Shown: one piece after another, positions 20,814 to 32,228 of the stretch
How positions within the stretch are numbered: the first letter of the stretch is position 1
Layout of the letters: every line of letters begins with the position of its first letter
Assembly: GCA_949318235.1 (NCBI GenBank)
Contig: OX439137.1
Coordinates: 5,378,641 to 5,442,640, forward strand
From: Ecdyonurus torrentis
Taxonomy: Eukaryota; Arthropoda; Insecta; Ephemeroptera; Heptageniidae
DNA: 64,000 bases
Direction of reading: 5' to 3'
Position numbers and translations under genes: made by a program
Notes under the pieces: model-generated
The model's database searches: none
Told to the model about the DNA's origin: nothing
The model's input: only the letters and a program-made list of their open reading frames with translations

Positions 20814-21272
20814 GTAAGTGCAATTTTATTTCATTCTAAAAATATTCCGCACGGAAAAAATTATCTAAAGAGTTACTATTTAGATTTTTTTTTATAATAA
20901 ATTCGTTAGATACATATACAAAGTTTTTTAAGATCTATAAAGAGTTAACTATTTACCTCTAAAGAAATTACGTTTATACTAACGAGAGTTACTATTTAAA
21001 TTTTTTTCAAATGAGTTATTGGTTAATAGCACAAACTTTGTACTGAAGATAGTTATACTTCTATGCTATGTAACTGAATAATTTCTTAAATTTTATGTTT
21101 TTCGTGCGCATACTAATTTTTATAATAGTACTCATTTTATTTTATGATTGCTAATAGAAATTTCATAATTTTTATTAATATAATGATAAAACATAAGAAG
21201 TCATGTTAAAAACGCAGTGTTAAAAATTTGTAAATAATTTATCATTATAATTTTTCCCATATATTTGTACAG

Positions 21273-21359
21273 ATGGTACTTTACCAACAATGTTCACCCT
21301 AAAATCTTTGTCCTATAACTGTAAATCCTATACCATATATCAGGATCTTCTTAAAGAAG
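21273..21359 (+). CDS. Candidate second exon with start codon (partial gene)
   Basis: A TTTGTACAG acceptor ends at 21272 and a donor GTACAA starts at 21360. An ATG at 21290 opens 23 codons (MFTLKSLSYNCKSYTIYQDL and on), ending in phase 1. The first ATG of the exon, at 21273, instead opens a nine-codon frame that overlaps it, which counts against the call. The protein is not recognised and I could not find a following exon; any next exon lies past the hAT insertions or outside the window. Confidence 0.25.
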
Positions 21360-21563
21360 GTACAAACATATACTTGAATTGTTTGATTACATTTATATAA
21401 ATAAATAAGTTCCTGCAATCTACATGATTAATAATTAGTAAAATGATAATTATTACATTTGTAATATTGTATTGAATCGAATTTTAAAAAGAAATTTCTA
21501 AAAAGTATTATATGTTGAAGATAAAAATATTATTGAAACTTAAAGTGATACAATCAACCATTG

Positions 21564-21568
<5 letters not shown>

Positions 21569-21621
<53 letters not shown>
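21569..21621. repeat. (TA)n microsatellite, left flank of hAT
   Basis: The TA run stops exactly at the hAT terminus at 21622 and resumes at 24251. Confidence 0.97.
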
Positions 21622-21624
<3 letters not shown>

Positions 21625-24247
21625 TGGCGTGCGGTCCATATATGCAATTAATGCAATGCATGAGTAGTAATTTATTCCAGAATATTAATTTTTCTTTAGT
21701 TTAAAATATTTCCACTGTTCAGTTCATAATGTTTCAAAAACTACCGCGCGGCAGATAATGTTTTGTAAAAAAAGAGGGGAAAAGAAGTAGAGGTGGTAAA
21801 ATATGCAATCGACTAGACTGCGTGGTGAAGCTATGGCTATAGCGAGAAGCACGGTAGGGGTAGCAAACGCAGCATTTACAGAAAATTAACACACGTTTCA
21901 ATGCACCAACAAAAATGTGATTTCTAAAACTGCATCGGCGGCGCAGAATCACTGCGCAAGTTCATTTAGATTTTTGATTGGCTGAAAGAAATCATAGCGC
22001 GAAAGATCCAAAATCTGAATGAAAACGATGAAAATCATCGAGGCGATTGGCGCCAACGAAGCAAATTTTAAAAATCAAATAATCCAAATAAATAACGTAC
22101 AGTAACATATATAACTTATACATACAAGTAATGTAAATAAAAAAAATATAAGAATATGGCCATACTTTGCACGCAAAACTAAGAATCAGATTCTTTTAAA
22201 GCGACTCTTAACCCAATGTTCTAAATTTAGAACCTAATATATTTAATTTGTGTTCGATCTTCTCTAAAATAATTAAAGAAAAATTAGTAGTATATTTTAG
22301 ATTTCTAGCCCGCGGGATAAGCAAGGAGGGTAAAGAGACAAACTCTGACGTATAGTACAGATGTCCTTTACTGTGTGATCGAGTTAATAAAAATCTGTAC
22401 ACCCTTCTCAGATGCTTATCAAAGAGCAAGGGGTACAAATTTTTTTACTAGTAGAGATAGAGGTGTGAATTGTACTCCATATCGTTACACTCGCGGAGCT
22501 TGCGCTTATCCCGCGGACTAGAAAAGTCAATTAAACGAAAAATTATAAACTATTATATATGTTTTTCTTTTGGGGAAAAAAAAAAAAAAAAAAAAAAAAA
22601 AAAGACTTCTGTAAAATGATTAGCTAAATAAAAAAAATAGACACATTCATTGGTTGATCTTGTTTTTTGAGCCGATAAAAAATCAATCTCGCTGTTGAGC
22701 AAGGACTTTTTTTTTAGAAGTTTTTTTCTATTCTTATCAAGTCTAAAGTACTAGAAATAACAATGAACGATCGTGTTCTAAACAAAAAGCAGTCTTGGGG
22801 TCGATTATCGAAAACACGATAACTATAAGATAACTATAACTATAGTTCGTTATAGATATAGTATAGATTAACACTTTTGCAAAAACTATCGTTATAGTTA
22901 TAGATTAACATTTATTTCTACGATTATCGTCCAATTCGATAACGATACTTTTAAAAATTTATTCACTCAAAAAAGCAAAAAGGCTAAAAAAAAATAAAAT
23001 AAAAATAACAAGAAAAAGAGAAAAACCAGATACAGAGTATGATTATGAATAGCAGGTACAGACCAATATCACACCTGCTCACAGACAGTCAGTAGACAAA
23101 ACGCACAAAACTGTCTTTCATAAACATATTGTTTGGAAAGTACTAAAAATAGATTTTCTAGGAATCGCACTTTATATAAAATATAAAACAAATACAGTTA
23201 CATTTTTATAATCTATGCCGAAATGTATATTAAAAAAAAAAGAAGAAGAAGATTTTTTTTTTTTTTTTTTTCATATTTCAATTGCTTTTAAAGTATTTCT
23301 CCCCCCCCCCTTTTTTTTCAATAATGCATTGTTCAAATCAATGAAATTTACCGCGGCGCCAAGTTGATTGACATTCAGCTACAATGTCCAAAGTATTTTT
23401 GTTATATTGTCTGAGTTTAAAATAAATTTTTTGAATACACTATTGTATATAGTATAAAGTGCTGATTTCTAACTGGATTTGCTATTAGATTTATTTGTAA
23501 TTATTGTACAATAAAATATTTCCTAAAAACAAATTAAAGTAAAATTCTTGAAAATTAGGGGAAATACTGGGCAGAGTACGGGGCAACTTTTCTCCCTCTT
23601 CTATAAAATTTTTCACGATCTCACATTATTAAAATTTTGATTTTCGTATTAGAAGTAATTTTTAAATCATAACATATTGTCTCTCCACACCGATTTTGTA
23701 TTTATCTATTATAAAGTTGCAAAGTTATTCATATGTGATATAAAATCTAAAACGTACAGTACAACTTATCAGTGCAATTTTATCATTTTATTACTATTCT
23801 ATAAAAAATTCTATAAAAAAAATGATGTTATTAAAATTTTGGAAAATATAGTATCGTTATCGTGAAATTATCGTTATAGTTATAGTATCGTTATAGTTTT
23901 CAAAAAATAAAAAGTATCGATATCGTTATAGTTATAGTGTGAGGCTAAAATATAGTATCGTTATCGTTATAGAAATTTTGGGTATCGAACCCAAGACTGA
24001 CAAAAAGCAAAAAAAAAAAAAAATCAAATCAAATCAAAGCTGGCTATCAATATTTGTGTGTAGTTTGCATAAATCGAATTTTATTGTATTTAATTGTTAA
24101 GAGACATATTCTGTTTACGGTTTTAGTGTCAAAATACCACGTGATCTCAAAAAAATTCGCGCCTGCGGCGGGCTCTTCTGGGGGGCTGCGCTCCCCAGGC
24201 CCCCCGTGGTTTGTTGCATGACCTGCTCCAGGAACCACCGCACGCCA

Positions 24248-24250
<3 letters not shown>
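21622..24250. mobile_element. hAT-type non-autonomous element with TIR CAGTGGCGTGCGGT, split by a second hAT
   Basis: The first 14 bases, CAGTGGCGTGCGGT, are repeated exactly in inverted orientation at the right end. The start CAGTG is typical of hAT elements. Both flanks are (TA)n, so an 8-bp ATATATAT duplication fits but proves little. Removing the internal 1.2-kb insertion leaves about 1.4 kb. The right 120 bases are strongly G+C rich. Reading frames inside encode no recognisable transposase. Confidence 0.8.
22790..23999. mobile_element. hAT-type non-autonomous element with 8-bp target duplication, nested
   Basis: The element begins CAGTCTTGGGGTCGAT and ends with its near inverted copy (ATCGAACCCAAGACTG). 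It is bounded by perfect 8-bp direct repeats ACAAAAAG at 22782-22789 and 24000-24007. Subterminal blocks at both ends consist of degenerate short repeats of the GTTATAGTTATCG kind, in inverted orientation, resembling transposase-binding arrays of hAT elements. It has no transposase frame. It sits inside the 21622-24250 element and is therefore younger. Confidence 0.9.

Positions 24251-24297
<47 letters not shown>
24251..24297. repeat. (TA)n microsatellite, right flank of hAT
   Basis: Continuation of the tract interrupted by the hAT element at 21622-24250. Confidence 0.97.
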
Positions 24298-24298
<1 letters not shown>

Positions 24299-25185
24299 TG
24301 CAAATAATATGATATATCGCTAAAAACTTATTCTTTTTAGAAGCATATTTAATATTCTAAATCTTTACTTAAAGTATATCGTCCAAAAAACATGATAGTA
24401 TAAAATAAACCTGAAATAATATTTCCCTCTGATATATATACAGAGGCTCCAATAAAAACCAATAAAGTAAATCCAAATATTTACCTTATAGTTCATGCGA
24501 TGAACATGATATTCATAAATATATGCCGGAATGTATGTATAAAAACGTTTTAATAATGTTTATTCTCTGGGGTCATTTATATAAACGTTATATTATATTT
24601 AAAATCATTATTATTATAAAATTAAAAAAAAAAAAACAGTAAAAAAAAACTATAAATGCGGATAAAAATTATTATGCATTATAATGATGCTGGCTCAATA
24701 GGATTGCTCGTAAAAAAACATATATTTATGATACATTTTGGATTTAACGTATATGTAACATGGTGTATATAAGGGTGGGATTCATCAACAAGATAACTCA
24801 GTTATCTTTTGAAAAAATTCATAGTTATGAAAACCATTTTATTATTAAATTGTACAATAATATTGTTTAGATGCCTCAATTAAAAGGCATTAAAATATAA
24901 CACAAATACCACAATAAATAAATATTGAATCCCTGAGAACAGCGCATTTACGTAACATAAAAATATACATGGAGAAAAAATTAATACGTAATAATTTTTA
25001 CTATATGCTCGATTTCAGCAATATACGAGTATAATGATATTTACATAATTTATAATATATAATTAATATTCATTAATAGTTCGGCTGAATAGCATAAAAG
25101 TAGTTATTTTATAATGCAATACCCAAAAAACAGCAACATTTATGCTTTGAAACAAACGCAAGTAATTTCTTTTATATAAGTTCAG

Positions 25186-25325
25186 GTCACTGCAAAAGGT
25201 ATCATCTCCAGTGATCAGCAATTCGAAAAAAGGCGTATCTCCAGTGTAAACCTTATGGCATAATTGATGGATATACGCCTTTTTTCGAATTGCTGATCAC
25301 TGGAAATGATACCTTTTACAGCGAC
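25186..25325. repeat. 140-bp fold-back repeat
   Basis: Arms of about 53 bases (GTCACTGCAAAAGGTATCAT and on) pair with two or three mismatches around a loop of about 35 bases. Shared CAGTGATCAGCAATTCGAAA. No other copy was noticed. Confidence 0.8.
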
Positions 25326-25462
25326 TAGGATGATATAGCAGCATAAAATTATTTATGTAGTACTTTTAAATTATTAATATTTATGCTACCGAACAAACTA
25401 CAGCATAAATTACACATAAAAAAGATATGTAAGTTCTGTTGTTTAAGACAGAATTTATATCT

Positions 25463-25518
25463 TTTTTATTTTATTTTTTAAATTTTATTTTTTAAATTTT
25501 ATTTTTTAAATTTTATTT
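25463..25518. repeat. 14-bp minisatellite TTTTATTTTTTAAA
   Basis: About four tandem copies with almost no variation. Confidence 0.85.
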
Positions 25519-25577
25519 ATGTGTGTAAGGTGTGTGTAGGGTCGAACTGTCTCTATTTCAAAACACAGCATTTTATT

Positions 25578-25611
<34 letters not shown>

Positions 25612-25685
25612 AATTTAAGTGTATTTTATTTTCCATGTAAGATATAATTATATGCGCTTCTTTTTCTGCGTTATATAGTTTTTTT

Positions 25686-25986
25686 TACTCATATTAAAGT
25701 CAACGTCATAAGTGAGTCCTAAATAACATGGGCATATGGGAAAATGGCACATCTTGCCAGTTTAAAAATTCCTCGCAATTTTTTTCTTTTGGGTGAATTA
25801 ATGGTATGAAAAAGTTGAATTAGGCTTTCTATTAAGCGAGAAAAATAATAATAACAAAAAAAAATAGCTAATTTTCCGAAGAAAATAGCCATTAAACTAC
25901 GTTTGTCCTTATGCTGAGCAATGTTATTCATTGCTCAAGACAAGCATCGAAGAGCATTCATAATGACGTCATGCGCGCACACTCTA
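25686..25986 (+). mobile_element. Family H element, left end decayed
   Basis: Matches other family H copies in order: AAAGTCAACGTCATAAGT, CTAAATAACATGGGC, TTTGCC-type block, GCTGAGCAATGTTATTCATT and AATGACGTCATGCGC. It ends CACTCTA. TGACGTCA is at 25964. Confidence 0.82.
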
Positions 25987-26845
25987 TAGTATAGTTGAAC
26001 CACCAAATAACTTTGCAATGCAACTGCTTTCCGTGCACATAGTTTGCCTTTTCTGTTCACAAAGATAATATGATAGTTCTATCGATGTATATATAGATTT
26101 AAAAAAAAATCAACTACTTTTTATACTATACAATAAATAATAATATAATAACTTTATTCTCTATACTATCGGGAAATAACATGCATGGCTTTTTACGTTT
26201 ATCATAAAGTCTTAAAAATATTGTATTTCCATAAAACAATATATTTCATGCTATAATGGAAGAGAGGATGCACTATATACATGCATTTTGTCTCATTTAT
26301 AATTCAAGATGTATTTTAAAACTTTCCATTTTGTTTCTTACTTTTTATCGTCAGGATCATGGGTCAGGATATAATATTTATTGTTGTATAGCAAAAGTTA
26401 TGTTATAGAATCCGAGAAAACACATTATCTATACCGTGTATCATATTTGTTTCGTAATATATAGGTAAATATATAATATCGACTTGCAGCAACGTTCTGT
26501 TGCACTTCACAGTTGCATATTATCATTTTTATAATATTCATCTTTCTGGTTCAAATCACGTTCAAACGTATAGCTGCTTATAAATAATAAATAATAAATA
26601 AGATGTTTATTTAGTTTTCACTAATTCAGATACATCAATATTACATTTTTTTAGTACATTTAGTATTTCAGTTTAAGATTAATTTTTAAATAATAAATAT
26701 ATCAATTAATAATATATTACATTTGCCCACATAAATAGTCACATTTTTTGAAATATATATATATATTTAATATATTCTTAAATAAATTTATATTACTCTA
26801 ATCTATAATTTTTTATATTATCTAGAAAATTCATATTAATTTATA

Positions 26846-27800
26846 TTAAAGTAAAGTGTTGTTTATTGATTTATAAGGATACTTGATTTTTAAGTACTCA
26901 ATACAATTAATTTTAAATATATGCAACCTATTTTCATTTTTTATACCAAGGGGAAGATCATTAAATAATTTTAAGCCATTTACAAAAATTGATTTTTGAT
27001 TATACCGCAGCGTTATTTTGAGAATCAAAATGAAAGTTATTTGCGTTTCTTGTATTGTGTGAATGAACATCACTATTTTTTAATAAGAATCCATCAAAAG
27101 TGTCATTATATTTTTTTAGTATAACATTCTTTAGGAACAATAATACCTTCAGACTTAATCTTTGTTCTACAGTTATCCAGTCCATTGCTTCTAACATCTT
27201 TGTAACGGAAGTTCTTTTATTTACCCCTAAAATTATTCTCATCCCTCTATTTTCTAATTTTTGTAATCTTTTTATATTTTCACAACTGCCCCTGCTAGTG
27301 TCTGCTAGTGCAGAGTAGTCCCATATTAACGTTGTGCAATATTCAAAATGAGGTCTTACTATTGTATTATAAATAGTGTGTCTTGTTGCTTGGCTTAAAT
27401 GTTTACTAATTCTATACAAATATCCTAGTTTTTTGCTTATCTTTTTTGCAAGATAGTCAACAAATGCATGAAAATTAAGAACACTATCAATTATAACACC
27501 TAGATATTTAACATTATCAACATATTCTAATTCACTATTTTCTAAAATAATTTTATGTGTCTCATTTTCTTCTATTATGCTGTTAATTTTTCTTTTTGAA
27601 TTTGCTATGATTATACATTGTGTTTTAGTTACATTTAATTTTAATTTATTTTTTGCAAACCATGCACTTAATTTTTTTAATTCAGCATTTAATTTATTAG
27701 ACAATTCTTCAAAACATTTACCCTCTATCCATATGAGCGTATCATCAGCATATAGATTTACAAAAATGCTTTGGGCATTGGATTTATTTAACTTTAACAC
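26846..27800 (-). pseudogene. 5'-truncated LINE reverse transcriptase (jockey/CR1-like), frameshifted
   Basis: A 266-codon frame (27800-27000) starts about 16 residues before the catalytic YADD motif (FVNLYADDTLIW). It continues through the downstream RT and thumb motifs (LNVTKTQCIII, VKYLGVIID, HFEYCTTLIWD). The frame stops near 27000, and homologous C-terminal sequence (KSIFVNGLKLFNDLPLGIKN) continues in another frame to about 26849, so a frameshift broke the copy. Everything upstream of YADD, including endonuclease and finger/palm motifs, is absent, as in typical 5'-truncated LINE insertions. The clade is a judgement from motif style. Confidence 0.85.
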
Positions 27801-27892
27801 TGCATATTTTCAGTATCTGAAAGAGTTTTTCTCAATATTATGAGAAATAAAATATTTTTATATCATGTTACTTTTTGATATTTATGACCATA

Positions 27893-28204
27893 TAGGGTGG
27901 TTTCATTCATGTTAAAGTCGACGCCATAAGTTGAGCGCTAAATAACATAGGCCAGTATAGGAAAATGACTCATTTTGCCAGTTTAAAAATACTTCGGAAT
28001 TTTTTTGAGATCATTGATGTTGTTAACAGGTTGAATTAGTTTTTCTAGTACGCAACAAAAATAATAATAACAAAAAATAGCTAATTTTCCAAAGAAAATG
28101 ACCAAAAACTACGTTTGTCCTATGTCCTATGCTGAGCAATGTTATTCCTTACTCAAGAAGAGCATTGAAAATCATTCAGAATGACGTCATGCGCACACAC
28201 CCTA
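27893..28204 (+). mobile_element. Family H element
   Basis: Ends TAGGGTGG and CACCCTA with TA on both sides, compatible with a TA target duplication as in Tc1/mariner-type elements. TGACGTCA is at 28182. It begins 92 bases from the LINE fragment. Confidence 0.85.
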
Positions 28205-28545
28205 TAGATCAGTTATCTATAAACATATTTATCCGTTAGTGAATAAACTAATAGAGAAAAATTCACAAGTTTTAATGCTGTATAATATATTTTTAATTAA
28301 TAATTAAATATCATTATCTTTTGAATTACAATTAAAATTTTTAATTCATTGCATAGAAAATTTTAATTTAATAGTATTTATTGTCACACATATAAAGCAA
28401 AAAGAAAAAAAAAAAAAGTAAAAAGGTACCAATTTTAATAAATTACAGTAAAACACAAATACATAGGGACAAGTGTTGGATAAATAATATATGTAACGCA
28501 AAGTAGTACAATTTTATGTCAAAATGCCTGTATAACAAGGAAAGC

Positions 28546-28576
<31 letters not shown>

Positions 28577-29442
28577 CATATTATCCAAAAGAAAAATTAT
28601 TTTGATATAGTCGAAATATGTGTGATTGTGTAATTTTTAAGTTCATTGTAGTTGGAATCAATATTTTAAATTCATTTCATAATATTCATGAAGTTATACT
28701 AACCGTAATTTTTAAAAATTCATGAAAAATAGCTAAATAAACTAAAAATTTAGAAAATTGTACATTAATCGATTCAAATCCCTTGTTCAGAATATGCAAT
28801 ACAATCACGAATACTTTTTTTTTTCTTTCTCATTATAGATCCTTCAAAAAATTATGATTTATTATATAGTTTATAAAGTGTATACGTTTAAAAAGTAAAA
28901 TATAACCGTTTGGGTTACAACAAAAAATGTACAATTTTTTGCAACAAAAAAGAAAGTAAAAAAAATTTTAACTGAAGAAATATTATGTCTACTCATCAAA
29001 ACTTTAAGATACAATATCAAATGATATTGCAAAAACGAAATAGTATCATATTATACAGACCGTTAAAGCACAAAATTTTGAAAAGTTAACTCGTCACGTA
29101 TTTACGTATACTATTCTGTGCGCAATATTACCGCACGTATTGTTATCACCATAGCATCTCTAAATTTGCAGACACATTCCATCATATAAAAATTTACATA
29201 ATATACATCATCAATTGTATTGGAATTTTTATATTAAAAAAATATATATTAATCGTTTATATGTAATTTTTTATTTTATTTAATTACCTCAAATTTAGAG
29301 TATTTATTAATAATTTTAAATAATTTTTCATATATTGTTACAGTATATACTTAAAAATATTTGTAATGATTTTTAATTTTAATGGAATTTTCCAACTTAT
29401 CTTATATATTATGTTATACATTTATTTTATTACTATTATATA

Positions 29443-29446
<4 letters not shown>

Positions 29447-29523
<77 letters not shown>
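29447..29523. repeat. (TA)n then (CA)n
   Basis: About 64 bases of TA followed by 13 bases of CA. Confidence 0.97.
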
Positions 29524-29552
29524 GATATATAAATAATTAATTTATTAAACTT

Positions 29553-29756
29553 TTTTTTTTTTTTTTTTGACATTGTGTTATCGTGCTACACCAACCCCAA
29601 TCCCAATCAAGACATTGTCTTATCGACAGGTAAGGACTTTTCAATTAATGGAAAAGCACACACAGGCCGGCCACAGCCTAAGTACACATCCCGGCATTCA
29701 CCATGACAGCCTAGAGAATCCGTGGAAACGTCAAGGCAGGCTTGAACATTGAACTA
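29553..29756 (-). mobile_element. Possible poly(A)-tailed retro-insertion
   Basis: A G+C-richer block of about 190 bases stands out from AT-rich flanks. On the minus strand it ends in a run of 17-18 A, as expected of a retrotransposed copy. A minus-strand frame of about 50 codons rich in Cys and Gly is open in it, and a plus-strand frame of 61 codons also exists; neither is recognised. It could be a LINE 3' end, a SINE or a processed transcript. Confidence 0.35.
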
Positions 29757-30128
29757 TAATAATAATAATATTATTATTAATTTTATCAAGGCAATGTGAG
29801 TGCTTCATTACCTTATTTTACAAAATCTTGACCATAAATGATCGCGTGTGAAAGATAATTAAAAGGAAAAAAAATAACATAAAATATTATTATAAATTGC
29901 AAAGAATATGTAATACACTCTGGCCAAAACAAGATCATTCCCGGCAAAAGCTGTATCCGCGGTGCTAAGCCAATCAGAGAGCATGTTATAAACCTACTAG
30001 CCAATCACAGTTGACTTCACATAGTTAATTACACTGTATCCGCTCGGAGTAGTTTTGGGAGAAATGTAGAAAATTGTGGGGAAAAAACGCACAAAAAAAA
30101 AAGTTATACATAAGACATATTTGCTGAA

Positions 30129-30464
30129 AGCCATAGACCACATAAAACAACATGTGCTTTTTAATGAATAAACACGAAATGGAATCTTCAAAACTGTTGA
30201 CAATTTTTACCAGAATGTTAATTTAGTCCCACGAGAGAGCGTGAAAATACTGTAAAGTATGCAATTTAAGTGACTATTCATGTTTATTACGTCAGAAACA
30301 TGCAAAATTAGTATGAAAATGTTGTACGGGTTGCATAAATCGAAATTTTCTGATCACTGCTACGGAGCTATAGTTGGGTTTTGAGACAAACTAATGTTAT
30401 TTAATGTAAATCCCATCAAGTGTTTTGTGATATAAATGCTTATGTTTTTCTCTAGTCTATTCCT
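30129..30464 (+). mobile_element. Family B TTAA element
   Basis: The element starts AGCCATAGACCACATAAAAC after a mutated TTAA (TGAA) and ends GTCTATTCCT before TTAA at 30465-30468. Its CRE-like site reads TTACGTCA. Confidence 0.88.
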
Positions 30465-30651
30465 TTAATATACTGTACATATATGCAAAGCTTAATTATT
30501 AACAGATCAAACAGGTAAAGTTTACCTAATACGGGATTTGTAATCTCAATATTTGTTTATCTATAATTATATATAATTATACTAACAAAATATTATTAAA
30601 ATAAATTATTTAAATTTTATGCAAATAAACATTATCTTTGAACCTTACAAT

Positions 30652-31553
30652 CAGTCATGGAGTCGATACCGAAATTTTCGATACCGATACGATACCGATA
30701 TTTTTAAATTTTCCCGATACCGATACCGATACGATACTGCTCAAAAAAATTTGTTCCGATACGATACCGATACGATACCGATATTTTCCGATACTTTTTC
30801 GATATTTTTGCTATATCTCATACAATAAATAATTGCACTATAAATTTCATTTTTTTTCCCCACCTTTGAGACATAAATTGGTATCATAAAATCCATGCAT
30901 ATTTTTGACACATTTATTATTTATTTATTTATTTATTCATTTATTCATTTATTTACTTATTTACTCACTTATTTATTTATTTTATTCTAATGTTCGTTTG
31001 TTAAACTAAAATGACTAAAAAAATTATAGTAGATATAAAAAATATATATATTTCATTCGTTTAATGAAATTATCCTCTACTGTTTCCAAGCACTTTTGTT
31101 AATTATTTACAAATTAGCAATTTCTTTATTTCGTATAGAAGTAATTTTCAAATATTTAATAAATTTAATTTTTTTTCATGGTATTTTTTTAATTTGCTAA
31201 AGTAACAGGTATCATTAGCTTTCGTATTTATTTTATTGGCTCAAATCATCCCCGCGAAACCAAAGGGGTTAAAGTCCAAAATTCCCCTCTGGTCGTAAAA
31301 ATCCTTTGATTTTGTAAACTTTTTAAAAATTTAACCTTGTAAAAAATTTGTACAAAGACATTAACGGAAGTATGCTACATCTTTTGTAATTGGTAATGCA
31401 TTGAATTTATATACAATTGCAGTGATTTAAAATGTCAATCATTGACTATATTTTATTGTGATTTCTACCGGCGCTTTAGTCATTAGGAGATGATCATAGA
31501 TAGTACTGTACGACCACACGACGGATTTCTCAGAAACTTGGCGACAGTCGATC

Positions 31554-31584
<31 letters not shown>

Positions 31585-32038
31585 CATAAAAAGAAGAAAA
31601 AAGTTTTAACACCGTTTTCTTTATTTTAAAAAAAAAAAATACTTTTTACCTGGTGGCTTTATAAAAAGTATAAAATAAAAATACTCTGCACGGCGCCCTA
31701 CCCTGTTGTTATAGCACAATGAAAAATAAAGGAGTGAATTTTATTGTCCAAGTACGAAAGATAGATAATCAGTAATCACTAATGGAATGTTCTCGTTTGC
31801 TTCATTTTTTTTTTTTTTTTTTTTTTTTTTGTATTTTTACTTTTATTTTATGAGAGAGCAAAAGTCTCAAAGTATCGAAAAAAAGTATCGAAATTCGACG
31901 ATATTTTGCTGATATCGGTGACCGATACCGATATTCGATACTGAGTTTAAAAAAGGCCCCGATACGATACCGATACGATAAAAGTATCGGTATAGTATCG
32001 AATATCGTATCGCAGTCGATACCGATACTCCATGACTG
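30652..32038. mobile_element. hAT-type non-autonomous element with GATACCGATA subterminal arrays
   Basis: Termini are CAGTCATGGAGTCGATACCG and, at the right, its near inverted copy (GTCGATACCGATACTCCATGACTG, written in part). Perfect 8-bp direct repeats CTTACAAT flank it at 30644-30651 and 32039-32046. About 130 bases at the left and 170 at the right are tandem variants of GATACCGATA in inverted orientation. The middle has poly(T), a tetranucleotide repeat and AT-rich DNA, without a transposase. The termini resemble those of the 22790-23999 element (CAGTCnTGGnGTCGAT). Confidence 0.92.
30912..30986. repeat. (TTTA)n tetranucleotide repeat
   Basis: Imperfect TTTA/TTCA/TTAC units within the 30652-32038 hAT element. 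Confidence 0.9.
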
Positions 32039-32228
32039 CTTACAATATATTATGCTTACGGTAGTAAACCTTATTGATTTGAATATCTGTCAATTATAAA
32101 TTAAATCTCTCTATATCTTTTATATATCATATATAGCTAACGTTGTGTAACATGTAAACTACGTGTCAAAAAAATAAATTATAAAGTAGTGTGTAGATTT
32201 AAACAGTTGATATAATTGAATTTATTAA

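Larger units (their letters stand above)
24298..26845. other. AT-rich DNA without gene
   Basis: Contains the 25186 fold-back repeat, the 25463 minisatellite, a T run near 25580-25607 and one family H copy; otherwise nothing recognised. Confidence 0.6.
28205..30128. other. AT-rich DNA without gene
   Basis: Holds a (TA)n/(CA)n tract and the possible retro-insertion. At 29960-30050 a G+C-richer patch has two CCAATCA motifs (AGCCAATCAGAGAG, AGCCAATCACAGTT). No exon seen. Confidence 0.55.

Noticed and set aside
24047..24303. Two overlapping minus-strand frames with Pro/Gly-rich sequence
   Set aside because: They cover the G+C-rich end of the 21622-24250 hAT element and the adjoining (TA)n; no transposase motif is present.
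25463..25518. Short tandem array considered as CRISPR
   Set aside because: There are no spacers; it is a plain 14-bp minisatellite, and the window is eukaryotic.
26556..26568. GGTTCAAATCA, resembling a tRNA B box
   Set aside because: No A box or cloverleaf stems can be drawn around it.
25686..28204. Family H pair considered as long terminal repeats of a retrotransposon
   Set aside because: Each copy has its own inverted ends and the enclosed reverse transcriptase is LINE-type, on the opposite strand and truncated.
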